In this document: piece by piece, positions 28,021 through 37,388 of the stretch
Layout: each line of letters starts with the position of its first letter
Position numbering within the stretch: the stretch's first letter is position 1
Assembly (NCBI RefSeq): GCF_028816455.1
Contig: NZ_CP118246.1
Span: forward strand, 1,550,001-1,614,000
DNA: 64,000 bases
DNA from: Devosia algicola
GTDB taxonomy: Bacteria; Pseudomonadota; Alphaproteobacteria; Rhizobiales; Devosiaceae
Direction: 5' to 3'
Made by a program: the position numbers and the translations under genes
The notes under the pieces: generated by a model
What the model was told of the DNA's origin: nothing
What the model saw: the letters and a program-made list of their open reading frames with translations, nothing else
The model's database searches: none

Positions 28021-28618
28021 ATGGCAAAACTCTATTTCTCCTATTCCACAATGAACGCGGGCAAGTCGACGCTTTTGCTGCAGGCCGCCTACAATTATCG
28101 CGAACGCGGTATGCGCCCGCTGCTGTTCACCAGTGCCAAATATGCCGAAGGCGGCGTCGGTCGCATCCATTCGCGTATCGGCATTTCCGAGGTCGCCGAG
28201 CTTTATGACGAAGGCGTCGATCTATATCAGGTGATCAAGGATCACATTGCTGAAGCCAAGGTCGATTGCGTCTTTGTTGACGAGGCCCAGTTTCTCGACC
28301 CCAACCAGGTCTGGCAGGCTCGCCCGCGTGGCTGACCGGCTCAAGGTACCGGTCATGTGCTTTGGCCTGCGCACCGATTTTCGCGGACAATTATTTCCCG
28401 GCTCGTCTGAATTGCTCGCCGTTGCCGACACATTGCGCGAAATCCGCACCATCTGCACCTGTGGTGCAAAGGCCACCATGGTGGTACGTCAGAGTCTGGA
28501 TGGCCGCGTTCTGACCGAGGGCGAACAAGTGTCGGTCGAAAAATCGGCCTATGTGTCCCTGTGCCGCAAACATTGGGAAGAAGCCATTGGCCGCTGGCCG
28601 GTAAAAGGACCCGAATGA
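28021..28618 (+). CDS. tdk: Thymidine kinase (one sequencing-type frame break)
   Basis: Type II thymidine kinase phosphorylates thymidine (and deoxyuridine) with ATP in the salvage path. The P-loop is STMNAGKSTLLL at residues about 9-20, the catalytic glutamate is in FVDEAQFLD, and the structural zinc is bound by CTCGAKA and CRKHW cysteines. The frame breaks at AGGCTC 28316-28321; removing one base gives [24 protein letters not shown], as in the family. The repaired length is about 198 residues. The TGA overlaps the ATG of the thioesterase gene (ATGA). Confidence 0.92.
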
Positions 28619-29007
28619 TGATTGCCGATAGCACCGAGCCAACCGGCCAATTGACCATCCGCACCCTGGCGATGCCCGCCGATACCAATCCCGCCGGCGA
28701 CATATTCGGTGGCTGGGTCATGAGCCAGATGGACATTGCCGGCGCCATCGCGGCGGTCGAGCGTGCCCAGGGCCGCGTCGTCACTGTTGCTGTCGAAGCC
28801 ATGACCTTTATTGCCCCGGTCAAGGTCGGTGACATTTTGTGCGTCTACACATCCGTAGAACGCACCGGCACCACCTCCATCACCATTGCCGTCGAGGCCT
28901 GGGCCCGCCGCCAACGTCTTGCGGACCGGGTCAAGGTCACCGATGGCCGCTTCGTCTATGTGGCTCTAGGCGAGAACGGACAAAAGCGCGCCATACCTTC
29001 GGCGTGA
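28615..29007 (+). CDS. Acyl-CoA thioesterase, hotdog fold (YciA-like)
   Basis: A 130-residue hotdog protein that hydrolyses acyl-CoA esters. Family signatures are MPADTNPAGDIFGGWVMSQMDIAGAIAA (catalytic Asn/Asp region and the central helix), FIAPVKVGDILCVYTSVERTGTTSITI and DGRFVYVALGENG. The start ATG 28615 overlaps the tdk stop, so translation is coupled. Confidence 0.92.
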   Translation: MMIADSTEPTGQLTIRTLAMPADTNPAGDIFGGWVMSQMDIAGAIAAVERAQGRVVTVAVEAMTFIAPVKVGDILCVYTSVERTGTTSITIAVEAWARRQRLADRVKVTDGRFVYVALGENGQKRAIPSA

Positions 29008-29093
29008 TTCTGGTTTCTGTTCAGCCAGCGTTCAGCTGACCTGCGTCATATCTGGCGCAGTGCCCGACCATGCGGCCGTCTCTGGGGATCCCT

Positions 29094-29799
29094 ATGAAAA
29101 CTTTCCGCCACGCCATCACCGCCATTCTTGCCACCGCTACTCTTTTGGCCAGCGCCGCTGCCGCCCTTGCAGCCCCCGGCCAGATCACCGCCAACGTCAA
29201 TGTCCGCACCGGCCCCGGCACCAGCTATGCCGTCGTTGACATGCTGCGCATCGGCACCAGTGTCGAGGTCACTCAATGTCGCGACAATTGGTGCTATGTC
29301 TCGGCCAATCGGACCGCTGGATGGGTTTCGGCTGACTATATCGGCCAGCCGCGCCCGCAACGGCCAACGCCGACCCAGCCGACAACACCGGGTTTCAATT
29401 TCGGCATCCAGATCGGCCCTGACGGCGAGCCCAGCTTCAATTTTGGCGTCAATCCGCCGAGCCAGCCCGAACCACAGCGGCCCCAGCGCCCACGGCCGCC
29501 GCGTCCACAGCCTCTGCCCCTGCCCGAGCCACCGCCCGTGGATGATATCGCCCAGGCCTGCTTCTACAGCGGCCAGAATTTTTCCGGCAATAGCTTCTGC
29601 GTCGAGGAAGGCGAAAGCGTTCGCGCCCTACGGCCCAACTGGAATGATCGCATTCGCTCGGTCGAGCCTGTTCAATGGCGCCACCGTCGACATCTGCACC
29701 GACCGCGACCTGTTTGGTACCTGCCAGACCCTTAATCGCAGCCGCAGCCGCTTGGCTCGCCAGGTAGATCGGGAGATCTCCTCGCTCGAAGTCTATTGA
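29094..29799 (+). CDS. Secreted SH3b plus crystallin-like (I36-type) protein, paralogue 1 (one frame break)
   Basis: The start ATG 29094 (MKTFRHAITAILATATLLASAAAALA) gives a signal peptide. Residues about 30-85 are a bacterial SH3 domain: ANVNVRTGPGTSYAVVDML, VTQCRDNWCYVSANRTAGWVSADYI. A proline-rich linker (PQRPRPPRPQPLPLPEPPP) follows. The C-terminal domain is of beta/gamma-crystallin or peptidase-inhibitor I36 type (ACFYSGQNFSGNSFCVEEGE). The frame breaks at GAGCCT 29664-29669; removal of one C gives IRSVELFNGATVDICTDRDLFG and about 234 residues. First of four paralogues in a row. A role at the cell wall or against proteases is possible; unproven. Confidence 0.82.
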
Positions 29800-29959
29800 T
29801 CTGAACACGTTATTTTGGCCGCCAGTGTTATGCTGGCGGCCAACGCCATCCATGCCACCGGAACTATTTCCCGCATATCCCCGTTGCTACCCTCACAGAA
29901 ACGATGCTGCAATTCTGCCATGGTTTAATTGGCGCAGGCAGCACATCAGGGAGCCAACA

Positions 29960-30592
29960 ATGAGACGCCAGACCCGTAAACTGCTGCTCAATATTGCCAC
30001 CGGGATCGCCGTAGCCATGGCCGCCACGGTTGTTTTCCTGCCCGCAACTCAGGCCGCACCAGCCGAGGCAACGGCAAATGTCAATGTGCGCTCGGGGCCG
30101 GGCACCAATTACCGCGTTGTCGATACTTTGATGCGCGGCACCAGCGTCGATGTCGGCTCCTGTCGTGGCAATTTCTGTGAAGTACGCAACCGCCGCACCT
30201 CTGGTTGGGTATCAGCCAATTATCTCAGCCGCACCAGCGGCAGCAATTCTAGCCAACCCAATTTCAGTTTCGGCTTTTCAGTAGGCTCGGACGGCCCATC
30301 CTTCAGTTTCGGCACCGGCAACCAGCGCCCGCCTGTCGTTCGTCCGGTCGCAAGAGACGTCTGTTTTTATGATCGCAATCGTTATCGCGGCCAGCGGTTC
30401 TGCCTCAGCCGCGGTGAAAGCTTGCGCAATCTGGGTGATTTCGCCAACCGCGTCTCCTCGATTCGAAATCCCGACGGTCTGCGCGTCGATGTTTGTGCGC
30501 GCCCGCGCTTCCGCGATTGCCGAACCTACACCACCAGCGCCTCCAATCTGCGCAACTTCAACAATACCATCGTATCGGCTCGCGTCCGTTAG
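29960..30592 (+). CDS. Secreted SH3b plus crystallin-like protein, paralogue 2
   Basis: About 210 residues. The start ATG 29960 (MRRQTRKLLLNIATGIAVAMA) follows AGGGAGCC and gives a signal peptide. SH3b: ANVNVRSGPGTNYRVVDTL, CRGNFCEVRNRRTSGWVSANYL. A Ser/Phe/Gly linker (NFSFGFSVGSDGPSFSFG) resembles that of paralogue 1 and 4. The C-terminal domain is VCFYDRNRYRGQRFCLSRGESL, with cysteine pairs spaced as in the others. A UUCG terminator follows. Confidence 0.82.
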   Translation: MRRQTRKLLLNIATGIAVAMAATVVFLPATQAAPAEATANVNVRSGPGTNYRVVDTLMRGTSVDVGSCRGNFCEVRNRRTSGWVSANYLSRTSGSNSSQPNFSFGFSVGSDGPSFSFGTGNQRPPVVRPVARDVCFYDRNRYRGQRFCLSRGESLRNLGDFANRVSSIRNPDGLRVDVCARPRFRDCRTYTTSASNLRNFNNTIVSARVR

Positions 30593-30607
30593 TCTTCCTC
30601 CCGGAAA

Positions 30608-30634
30608 AAGGCGTCGCTTCGGCGGCGCCTTTCA
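30608..30634 (+). terminator. Intrinsic terminator after SH3b paralogue 2
   Basis: A 10-bp stem with one G-U pair (from 30608, AAGGCGTCGC, to 30631, GCGGCGCCTT) and a TTCG tetraloop, followed by T. Confidence 0.65.
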
Positions 30635-30704
30635 TCCAATTTAGCGCTTGGAGAAGCCCAGTCCTGCCGCTACTCTGGCCCCAAAGCTGCAATATGGAGC
30701 CAAG

Positions 30705-31295
30705 ATGATGCACCGCGTATTCACCCGTTCGGCCAAAATCCTTTTCTCTATACTGGTGCTCCTGGCTCCATTACTCATGAGCCAGCCCGCAAGCGCGGCC
30801 CCTCCATACGGGTCCGCCGCCTGGAGCACCACACCGCTTCTCTTGCAATCCGGCCCCGGCAATCGCTATGCCGCCGTCGGCACCATTCCCGAAGATAGCG
30901 CCATCCGCGTCGAACGCTGTTCCATGCGTTGGTGCAAGGTGCGCGGCAATGGCCAGTATGGCTGGGCCCCTCAACACGCCATCACATTCGGCCAGACCTC
31001 CGCCGATCATTGGTCTGGTCCCCGCTTGAACTACGGCACCGGCGGCAGCGTTTGCCTTTATACCGGCACCAACTATACCGGTGCCTCGCTATGCGCCAGC
31101 ACCGGCCAGGTGTTCCGCGACCTCGTGTTCTGGGGCAACGACAATCGCTATTCCTCGATCAAGGTCACTGGCACCGCTGGCGCCACGGTTTGTCGCGACG
31201 CCCACTTTTCCAGCTATTGCGCCCGGATCGTCAAAAGTCAGCCGGTGCTAAATTCCTACCTCAATAACAACGTCTCCTCGATCCGGGTCTATTGA
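30705..31295 (+). CDS. Secreted SH3b plus crystallin-like protein, paralogue 3
   Basis: About 196 residues. ATG 30705 or 30708 both follow GGAG. The signal peptide ends near SQPASAAPP. The SH3b part is more diverged (LLLQSGPGNRYAAVGTI, CSMRWCKVRGNGQYGWAPQHAI), and the linker is short. The C-terminal domain is VCLYTGTNYTGASLCASTGQVF with TVCRDAHFSSYCARIV. It is the most divergent of the four, so the array is not a recent duplication. Confidence 0.8.
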   Translation: MMHRVFTRSAKILFSILVLLAPLLMSQPASAAPPYGSAAWSTTPLLLQSGPGNRYAAVGTIPEDSAIRVERCSMRWCKVRGNGQYGWAPQHAITFGQTSADHWSGPRLNYGTGGSVCLYTGTNYTGASLCASTGQVFRDLVFWGNDNRYSSIKVTGTAGATVCRDAHFSSYCARIVKSQPVLNSYLNNNVSSIRVY

Positions 31296-31450
31296 TCCCA
31301 AATAAAACGCCGGGCCAGCGTCAATCTGAATGAAATGCTGGTCCCGATAAACACCGCGTTCAGAACGAGTTCAGCCCAATTCCTGTTTAATGCTGTTCAT
31401 CAACTTGGCTCGCTGATGAGCCTCGAACAGTCAAAACAGGGATTTGAACA

Positions 31451-32093
31451 ATGATCAACAATCGCAAGACTATCGTTTCGACCATCGTCGCCATCGCAAT
31501 TCTGGGCACAACCGGCGCAGCGCTTGCTGCCGCCGCAGTGGCAACCTCAGCTGTCAATGTTCGCACGGGCCCCGGCACCGGCTACGGCATTGTAGATAGC
31601 CTCTACGCCGGTGAAACCGTCGATGTCGAAGGCTGTAACGGCTCCTGGTGTAAAATCCAGCATGTTGGCCCCGATGGCTGGGTCTCCGGCAACTACCTTG
31701 CTGCCACAGGTGGCGGCGCGCCAGCACCAGCACCAGCACCAGAGCCCGACATTCCGTTCAACTTCGGGGTGACAGTTGGCCCCGGCGGACCGTCCTTCTC
31801 CTTCGGCCTGGGCGATGCGCCACCACCAGCGCCCATCCCGGTTGCTGCCAAGGTTTGCTTTTACAAGAATTCCAACTTCGGCGGCGCCAACTATTGCGTC
31901 CAGGCCGGTAAGGTAAAGGGCCATCTCAGCGCCGGCTGGAACAACAAGATTTCGTCGATCAAACTATTCGGCGGCGCACAGGTTCAGGTCTGTAAGGGTG
32001 TCGGTTATGCCGCCGGTTGCCGCACACTGAGCAGGCTCGAAAGCCCATCTGGGAACATTCAACAACAAGATCACCAGCTATCAAACCTGGTAG
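31451..32093 (+). CDS. Secreted SH3b plus crystallin-like protein, paralogue 4 (one frame break)
   Basis: The start ATG 31451 (MINNRKTIVSTIVAIAILGTTGAALA) gives a signal peptide. SH3b: SAVNVRTGPGTGYGIVDSL, CNGSWCKIQHVGPDGWVSGNYL. An Ala-Pro repeat linker and a FNFGVTVGPGGPSFSFGLG segment follow. The C-terminal domain is VCFYKNSNFGGANYCVQAGK. The frame breaks at AGGCTC 32033-32038; removing one base gives CRTLSSSKAHLGTFNNKITSYQTW and a stop at 32091-32093, about 213 residues. A terminator follows. Confidence 0.82.
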
Positions 32094-32116
32094 ATTTTCA
32101 GTACTTAAAACAACGG

Positions 32117-32141
32117 CGCCGTCCCTTGTGGGCGGCGTTTT
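32117..32141 (+). terminator. Intrinsic terminator of SH3b paralogue 4
   Basis: Stem CGCCG(T)CCC/GGGCGGCG with one bulged T (32117-32125 with 32130-32137), loop TTGT, followed by TTTTG. Confidence 0.7.
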
Positions 32142-32152
32142 GTTGTGACCGG

Positions 32153-33275
32153 CTAGATATCCTCGTGATTAAATCCGACCGCGCCCTCGCGCCCGGTCTG
32201 GCCGCGATGCCGCAGAAAATGGTCGGCCAGAACACACGCCATCATCGCCTCGCCTACTGGCACCGCGCGAATGCCCACACACGGATCGTGCCGCCCTTTG
32301 GTGACAATATCGGTGTCCCGATTCTCGGTCGTGACCGTCTGGCGCGGCGTGATGATCGATGACGTTGGCTTGACCGCAAACCGAACCACCACGGGATCGC
32401 CGTTAGAAATCCCGCCTAAAATGCCGCCAGCCTGATTGGACAGAAAATAGGGCTTTGACTGCCCGGCTCGCATCTGGTCGGCATTTTCAATGCCCGTCAG
32501 GCTCGCCGCTTCCATCCCCGCGCCAATTTCCACGCCCTTGACCGCATTGATACTCATCATTGCCGCCGCCAGGTCGGAACTGAGCCTTGCCATAAATCGG
32601 CGCCCCCCAGCCCGCAGGGACATTTTCGGCCACAATTTCAATCACGGCACCGACTGAATTGCCGGCCTTGCGAATGTCATCGAGATAATCCGCCCACAGC
32701 GTCGCCGCCGTGGCATCGGCGCAAAAGAACGGGTTCTGACCAACCTGTTCCCAGTCAAAATTGGCATAATCGATCTTGTGCGGTCCAACTTGCACCAGGC
32801 TTGCCCGGATATTGACGTCCCCCACCACCAACCGTGCAATCGCACCCGCCGCCACCCGAGCCGCCGTCTCGCGCGCCGATGTGCGCCCGCCGCCGCGATA
32901 GTCGCGAATGCCATATTTCTGGTGATAGGTATAGTCAGCGTGCCCAGGCCGATATTTGTCGCGGATTTCCGAATAATCCTTGGAGCGCTGATCGGTGTTT
33001 TCGATTACCAGCGAAATTGGCGTCCCCGTAGTGCGGGGGCCATCGGTGCGCTCGTCTTCAAACACCCCCGACAGGATTTTGACCGCGTCGGCCTCGCGTC
33101 GTTGCGTGGTGAATTTGGATTGCCCCGGCTTGCGCCGGTCAAGGTCGCGCTGAATGATCTCCGGCGTTAGCGTCAGGCCCGCCGGACACCCATCCACCAC
33201 AACGCCCAGCGCCGGTCCGTGGCTTTCGCCCCAGGTGGTAAAGCGGAACATCTGGCCAAATGTATTGAACGACAT
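32153..33275 (-). CDS. aroC: Chorismate synthase (one sequencing-type frame break)
   Basis: AroC converts EPSP to chorismate with reduced FMN, the last shikimate step. Start [20 protein letters not shown] is canonical, with the first active-site His in [37 protein letters not shown] follows the family in two conserved blocks. The frame breaks at GAGCCT 32582-32587 (plus strand); repair restores [22 protein letters not shown]. The repaired length is about 373 residues. C-terminal [12 protein letters not shown] is also typical. Confidence 0.94.
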
Positions 33276-33333
33276 GGCAAAAAACCCTTTGCGCGCGATA
33301 GGGCTTTCTAGGCACCGCCACCGCCAAGGTCAA

Positions 33334-33969
33334 TCAGCCCTTGGTGCCCGCCACATCATCCCAGCCGATGAATTCGACCTTGCCTTCGTTGAAATGCAGG
33401 ATCACATCCTGAGGCGGCGACCAGTTCAGAATTTTTTTGATCGACGCATGCTCGATCAATACGCGCAACACCCGCGCAATCCCGCCATGGGCCACCACCA
33501 CTGATGGACCGCCCATGCCCAGTGCAAAATCACTGATCCGGGCTTCCACATCGACGTAATTCTCGCCGTCTTGGGGGCGAAATTCCCAGTAACTGGCATC
33601 GCGTTTTCCCGGGGCAACCGCAAGGTGCTGGTCCAGTTCCTCGTGCAGCAGCCCTTCGAGCGCCCCAAAGGATATTTCCACCAGCCGTTCATCAATGATG
33701 ACCTCGGGTAAATCCGTCTTGAACGATGCGCGCACCCGCTCCATGGTTTCGCGCGTCCGCCCCAAAGGCGATGCGTGCCATTCCAGCCCCGCCGGATCAA
33801 TTTGCCGCGCCGCGAAGAGCGCTGCCAGCGTGCGTCCGTTCTGATTGGCCTGCCCCTGTCCTTTTTCGTTCAGCGGAATATCACGCCGCCCCTGATAGCG
33901 GCGCTCCGCGTTCCAAGCGGTTTCCCCATGGCGAATGAAATAGATTTCGGGCCAGACCAGGGCAGTCAT
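33334..33969 (-). CDS. Histidine phosphatase (phosphoglycerate mutase-like)
   Basis: A 211-residue phosphatase of the branch-1 histidine superfamily. The phosphohistidine motif is IYFIRHGETAWNAERRYQG, the acid is in LVEISFGALEGL, and the second His is in SVVVAHGGIARVLR. The substrate is unknown; the length suits a broad-specificity phosphatase rather than a glycolytic mutase. It lies between aroC and fabI, all leftward, probably in one operon. Confidence 0.9.
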   Translation of the reverse strand: MTALVWPEIYFIRHGETAWNAERRYQGRRDIPLNEKGQGQANQNGRTLAALFAARQIDPAGLEWHASPLGRTRETMERVRASFKTDLPEVIIDERLVEISFGALEGLLHEELDQHLAVAPGKRDASYWEFRPQDGENYVDVEARISDFALGMGGPSVVVAHGGIARVLRVLIEHASIKKILNWSPPQDVILHFNEGKVEFIGWDDVAGTKG

Positions 33970-34030
33970 TTAACGGGCTCACTTGGTTGATGTCTGGTGC
34001 GTTTACCGCAACGGTATGGCAGCGATACGA

Positions 34031-34838
34031 CTATTCAGTTGCGGGGGCGTCCTGATCCATCAGTTTCATGCCCACGACATTGAAACCGGCATCCACATAA
34101 TGGATTTCGCCAGTTACCCCGCTCGACAGATCGCTGAGCAGATAAAGCGCTGAACCGCCGACCTCGTCGGTCGTCACATTCTTGCGCAGCGCCGAATTGG
34201 CTTCCTGCCAGTGCAACATGTCGCGCAGCCCCGAAATACCGGATGCCGCCAGCGTCTTGATCGCACCCGCAGAAATCGCATTGACGCGAATGCCCTTCTT
34301 GCCCATGTCGACCGCCAGATAGCGAACCGATGCTTCCAGCGCCGCCTTGGCCACGCCCATCACATTGTAATTGGGCACATATTTGGCCGCGCCATAATAG
34401 GTCAGCGTCAAAAGCGATCCGCCCGGATTGAGCAGCGCTTCAGCCCGCTTGGCCACTGCCGTGAACGAATAGACCGAGATATTCATCGTCAGCGCGAAAT
34501 TGTCGGGGCTGGTGTCGATATAGCGCCCCTCAAGGCTCTTCCTTGTTGGAAAAACCGATGGCATGAACGACAAAATCCAGATTGCCCCAACGGTTCTTGA
34601 TCTCGGCAAATGTCTTGTCCATTGCCGCTTCGTCACTGACATCGCACTCGACCAGAAAATCCGACCCGACTTCGGCTGCCAGTGGTTCAACCCGGCGCTT
34701 GAGCGCCTCCCCCTGATAAGAAAAACACATTTCCGCACCCTGCGCGTGCAGGGCCTTGGCAATGCCCCAGGCGATTGACCGATTGTTCGCCAGCCCCATG
34801 ATCAAGCCGCGCTTGCCCACCATCAAACCGTTGGTCAT
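34031..34838 (-). CDS. fabI: Enoyl-ACP reductase (NADH), FabI (one sequencing-type frame break)
   Basis: FabI completes each round of fatty-acid elongation. The start ATG 34838 (MTNGLMVGKRGLIMGLANNRSIAWG) follows GAGGAAA. The catalytic Tyr-x6-Lys is YNVMGVAK. The frame breaks at AGGCTC 34533-34538; repair restores GFSNKEELEGRYIDTSPDNF, with the family text on both sides. The repaired length is 268 residues. The sequence is of the triclosan-sensitive FabI class, not FabV or FabK. Confidence 0.95.
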
Positions 34839-34938
34839 CGTAATTTCCTCATTCCTGTTTGTCTCGCTTGTGCCACAGCCCGCCCAGACCGGCAAGGTTT
34901 CGCTTTTCCCAATCTCCGCCTGCGATTATGGTGCGCCC

Positions 34939-36351
34939 ATGTCATTGCCCCCTTCCCAGATTATTGCCGCGCTCGCCGCCATTGTCGGCCCCGCCCACCT
35001 GATTTCGCAGCCCCAACAGATGGGCCCCTATCTCAACGAACCGCGCAAGCGCTTCCACCAACCAGCCCTGGCGGTCGTTCTGCCCGGCGCCGTCGCCGAA
35101 GTTCAGGCCATCGCCCGCTATGCCAACGCCAATGGCGTTGCGCTGATTCCCCAGGGCGGCAACACCGGCCTTGTCGGCGCACAGGTCCCCTTGAGCGGAC
35201 ACGAGGTGATCATTTCCCTCGCCCGCCTCAATGGCGTGCGCAACATCGATGTCGCTGCCGGCACCATGACCGTTGAGGCCGGTCTCATCCTTGAAGAAGC
35301 CCACAAGGCCGCCGAAGCCGAAGGGGCCATGTTCCCCCTGTGGATCGCCTCGCAAGGCTCAGCCCGCATTGGCGGTGTCCTCTCCTCCAACGCCGGTGGG
35401 GTCAACGTTTTGGCCTATGGCAATGCCCGCGAACTCTGCATGGGCGTTGAAGCGGTCCTGGCCGATGGTCGCCTCTATAACGGTCTCACCTCCCTGAAAA
35501 AAGACAATACCGGCTATGATCTCAAGGACCTTCTGGTCGGCGCCGAAGGCACCCTTGGCATCATCACCGCCGCCACCCTCAAGATTTTCGTCCAACCCGA
35601 AGATTATGAAACAGCGCTCGTCAGCCTCACTTCGCCCGACGCGGCGCTCACCCTGTTTCAGGCCATGCGCGAACGCACCGGCGCGCGCCTCAATGCCTTT
35701 GAACTGATCCCCTGGATCGGCCTCGATATCCAGTTGCGCCACAAGATGCTCGACGCCGATCCAACCGCCGACACATCACCCTGGTACGGCTTGATCGAAG
35801 TCTCTCGCATGAAAGGCGGCCCCACCGGCACGCTGCAGGCAGCGCTTGAAACCGCCTTTGAGCAGGAATGGATCACCAATGCCGTGCTGGCTGAATCGCT
35901 GGCCGACCGCACCCACATGTGGGCCTTCCGCGAACAGATGAGCGAATGCCAGTCCCGCGAAGGCGCCTCGATCAAGCACGATGTGTCCGTGCCCATCGCC
36001 AATGTCCCCGCCCTGATCGCCGAGGGCATAAAGGCCGTCGAACACCTTGTCCCCGGCATTCGCGCCGTGCCGTTCGGCCATATGGGCGATGGCAATATTC
36101 ACTTCAATTTCAGCCAGCCCGTTGGGGCCGATCCCAAAACCTTCAGGGCCGGTGCTGATCCCATCCACACGGCCATTTACGAAATCGTGCTCAAACTCGG
36201 CGGCTCCGTTTCGGCCGAACACGGCATCGGCCAGCTCAAGACCGAATTGCTCAAACAAGTCAAAGACCCGGTCGCGCTCGAAATGATGCACGCCATCAAA
36301 CAGGCGCTCGATCCCAACAACATCCTCAACCCCGGCAAGATGCTGACCTGA
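34939..36351 (+). CDS. FAD-linked oxidase of the D-2-hydroxyacid dehydrogenase (GlcD) type
   Basis: About 470 residues; the start ATG 34939 (MSLPPSQIIAALAAIVGPA) is chosen because upstream in-frame residues overlap fabI's leader. The FAD-binding PCMH domain shows VALIPQGGNTGLVGAQVPLSGHEV and LKKDNTGYDLKDLLVGAEGTLGIIT. The C-terminal cap has VPFGHMGDGNIHFNF (metal/substrate histidines) and SAEHGIGQLK. Likely substrates are D-2-hydroxyglutarate or D-lactate; both remain possible. Confidence 0.9.
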   Translation: MSLPPSQIIAALAAIVGPAHLISQPQQMGPYLNEPRKRFHQPALAVVLPGAVAEVQAIARYANANGVALIPQGGNTGLVGAQVPLSGHEVIISLARLNGVRNIDVAAGTMTVEAGLILEEAHKAAEAEGAMFPLWIASQGSARIGGVLSSNAGGVNVLAYGNARELCMGVEAVLADGRLYNGLTSLKKDNTGYDLKDLLVGAEGTLGIITAATLKIFVQPEDYETALVSLTSPDAALTLFQAMRERTGARLNAFELIPWIGLDIQLRHKMLDADPTADTSPWYGLIEVSRMKGGPTGTLQAALETAFEQEWITNAVLAESLADRTHMWAFREQMSECQSREGASIKHDVSVPIANVPALIAEGIKAVEHLVPGIRAVPFGHMGDGNIHFNFSQPVGADPKTFRAGADPIHTAIYEIVLKLGGSVSAEHGIGQLKTELLKQVKDPVALEMMHAIKQALDPNNILNPGKMLT

Positions 36352-36406
36352 TCGCCAGACTGGCCAAGTCTTGACTCGGCGTTGCAATTTATATAACCTT
36401 TTTGTT

Positions 36407-36778
36407 ATGGAAGAAAACGGTTATACACACCAACAGCCCGACCTCGACATCATATTTGGCGCCCTCGCCGATCCGACCCGGCGGGCAATATTGTCGCGTC
36501 TGGCCACCGGTCAGGCCTCGGTCAACGAATTGGCCGCTCCCTTCCAGATGAGCCAGCCTGCCGTTTCGCGCCATTTGAAAGTTCTTGAAAAAGCCGGCCT
36601 GATCCAGCGCGAAGTCGACGAACAACGCCGCCCCGCCCGCTTGCGCGCCGACAATATGGCGCTGGCGGTCAATTGGCTCGACGAATTCAGAGCCTTTTGG
36701 GGCACCAGCTTTGATCGGCTGGACGATGTGTTGGTCGACCTGCAATCAAAACCCACCGAGGAACAAAACCATGAGTAA
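36407..36778 (+). CDS. ArsR-family regulator
   Basis: A 123-residue winged-helix repressor. The start ATG 36407 is MEENGYTHQQPDLD. The DNA-binding part is ALADPTRRAILSRLATGQASVNELAAPFQMSQPAVSRHLKVLEKAGLI. Metal-binding cysteines of the ArsR/SmtB type are absent, as in the subgroup that sits with AHSA1 genes. It overlaps the next gene by eight bases. Confidence 0.92.
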   Translation: MEENGYTHQQPDLDIIFGALADPTRRAILSRLATGQASVNELAAPFQMSQPAVSRHLKVLEKAGLIQREVDEQRRPARLRADNMALAVNWLDEFRAFWGTSFDRLDDVLVDLQSKPTEEQNHE

Positions 36779-37271
36779 GCTCCCGGAATATCAGCTCGAC
36801 CGTCTGTTTAACGCCCCCCGCGCCCTTGTCTGGCGCACCTGGACCGAGCCGGAACTTTTGGCGCGCTGGTACGGTCCGGGGGTGGAAACCATCATTCACC
36901 AATTCGATCTCGAACCCGGCGGGGTCTGGCTCAACGAAATGAAATGGGCCGACAAATCCATCAAGAGCAAGGCCCTGTTCAAGCAAGTCCAGACCGAACA
37001 AAAGCTGGTCTGGCACCATTCCTCAACCGATGCCGATTGGAATATTGCTGCCAATCCGATGATGCCGGATTGGCCGCGCACCCTGTTGACCACCGTCACT
37101 TTCTCGGACGCTGACGCCCAGACCAAGGTACGCCTCACCCAGATCCCCATTGATCCGACCGAGGCCGAAATCGCCTGCTTTGCCGAAAAAATGTCCGGCA
37201 TGGATAATGGCTGGGCCAGCGGCTACAAGATCATCGATGAGATGCTTGCCGAACTCGCATCCGGCAAATAG
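36771..37271 (+). CDS. SRPBCC/AHSA1-family protein
   Basis: A 166-residue START-like protein. It begins MSKLPEYQLDRLFNAPRALVWRTWTEPELLARWYGP, the usual AHSA1 opening, with FDLEPGGVWLNEMKW and a C-terminal helix GWASGYKIIDEMLAEL. ArsR-AHSA1 pairs are common; the role is unknown, probably binding a hydrophobic ligand. Its start lies within the ArsR stop region, so translation is coupled. Confidence 0.92.
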   Translation: MSKLPEYQLDRLFNAPRALVWRTWTEPELLARWYGPGVETIIHQFDLEPGGVWLNEMKWADKSIKSKALFKQVQTEQKLVWHHSSTDADWNIAANPMMPDWPRTLLTTVTFSDADAQTKVRLTQIPIDPTEAEIACFAEKMSGMDNGWASGYKIIDEMLAELASGK

Positions 37272-37388
37272 CAGACCACGACGCTCAACAGCGCCAAACA
37301 AGCGTCCGCCGCCATGGCGGGCGTGTCACCCCTTGATCATGCCCTTCCGACGTCCCATCTCGCATCCACCGGATCTGAGAGAATTTTC

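Noticed and set aside
29815..29843. Strong hairpin after SH3b paralogue 1 as an intrinsic terminator
   Set aside because: The stem is perfect but the Ts lie before it and no T-run follows on either strand; it may be a stabiliser, but not a standard terminator.
34756..34938. N-terminal extension of the FAD-linked oxidase
   Set aside because: It overlaps the start and leader of fabI and carries no family sequence; ATG 34939 fits homologues.
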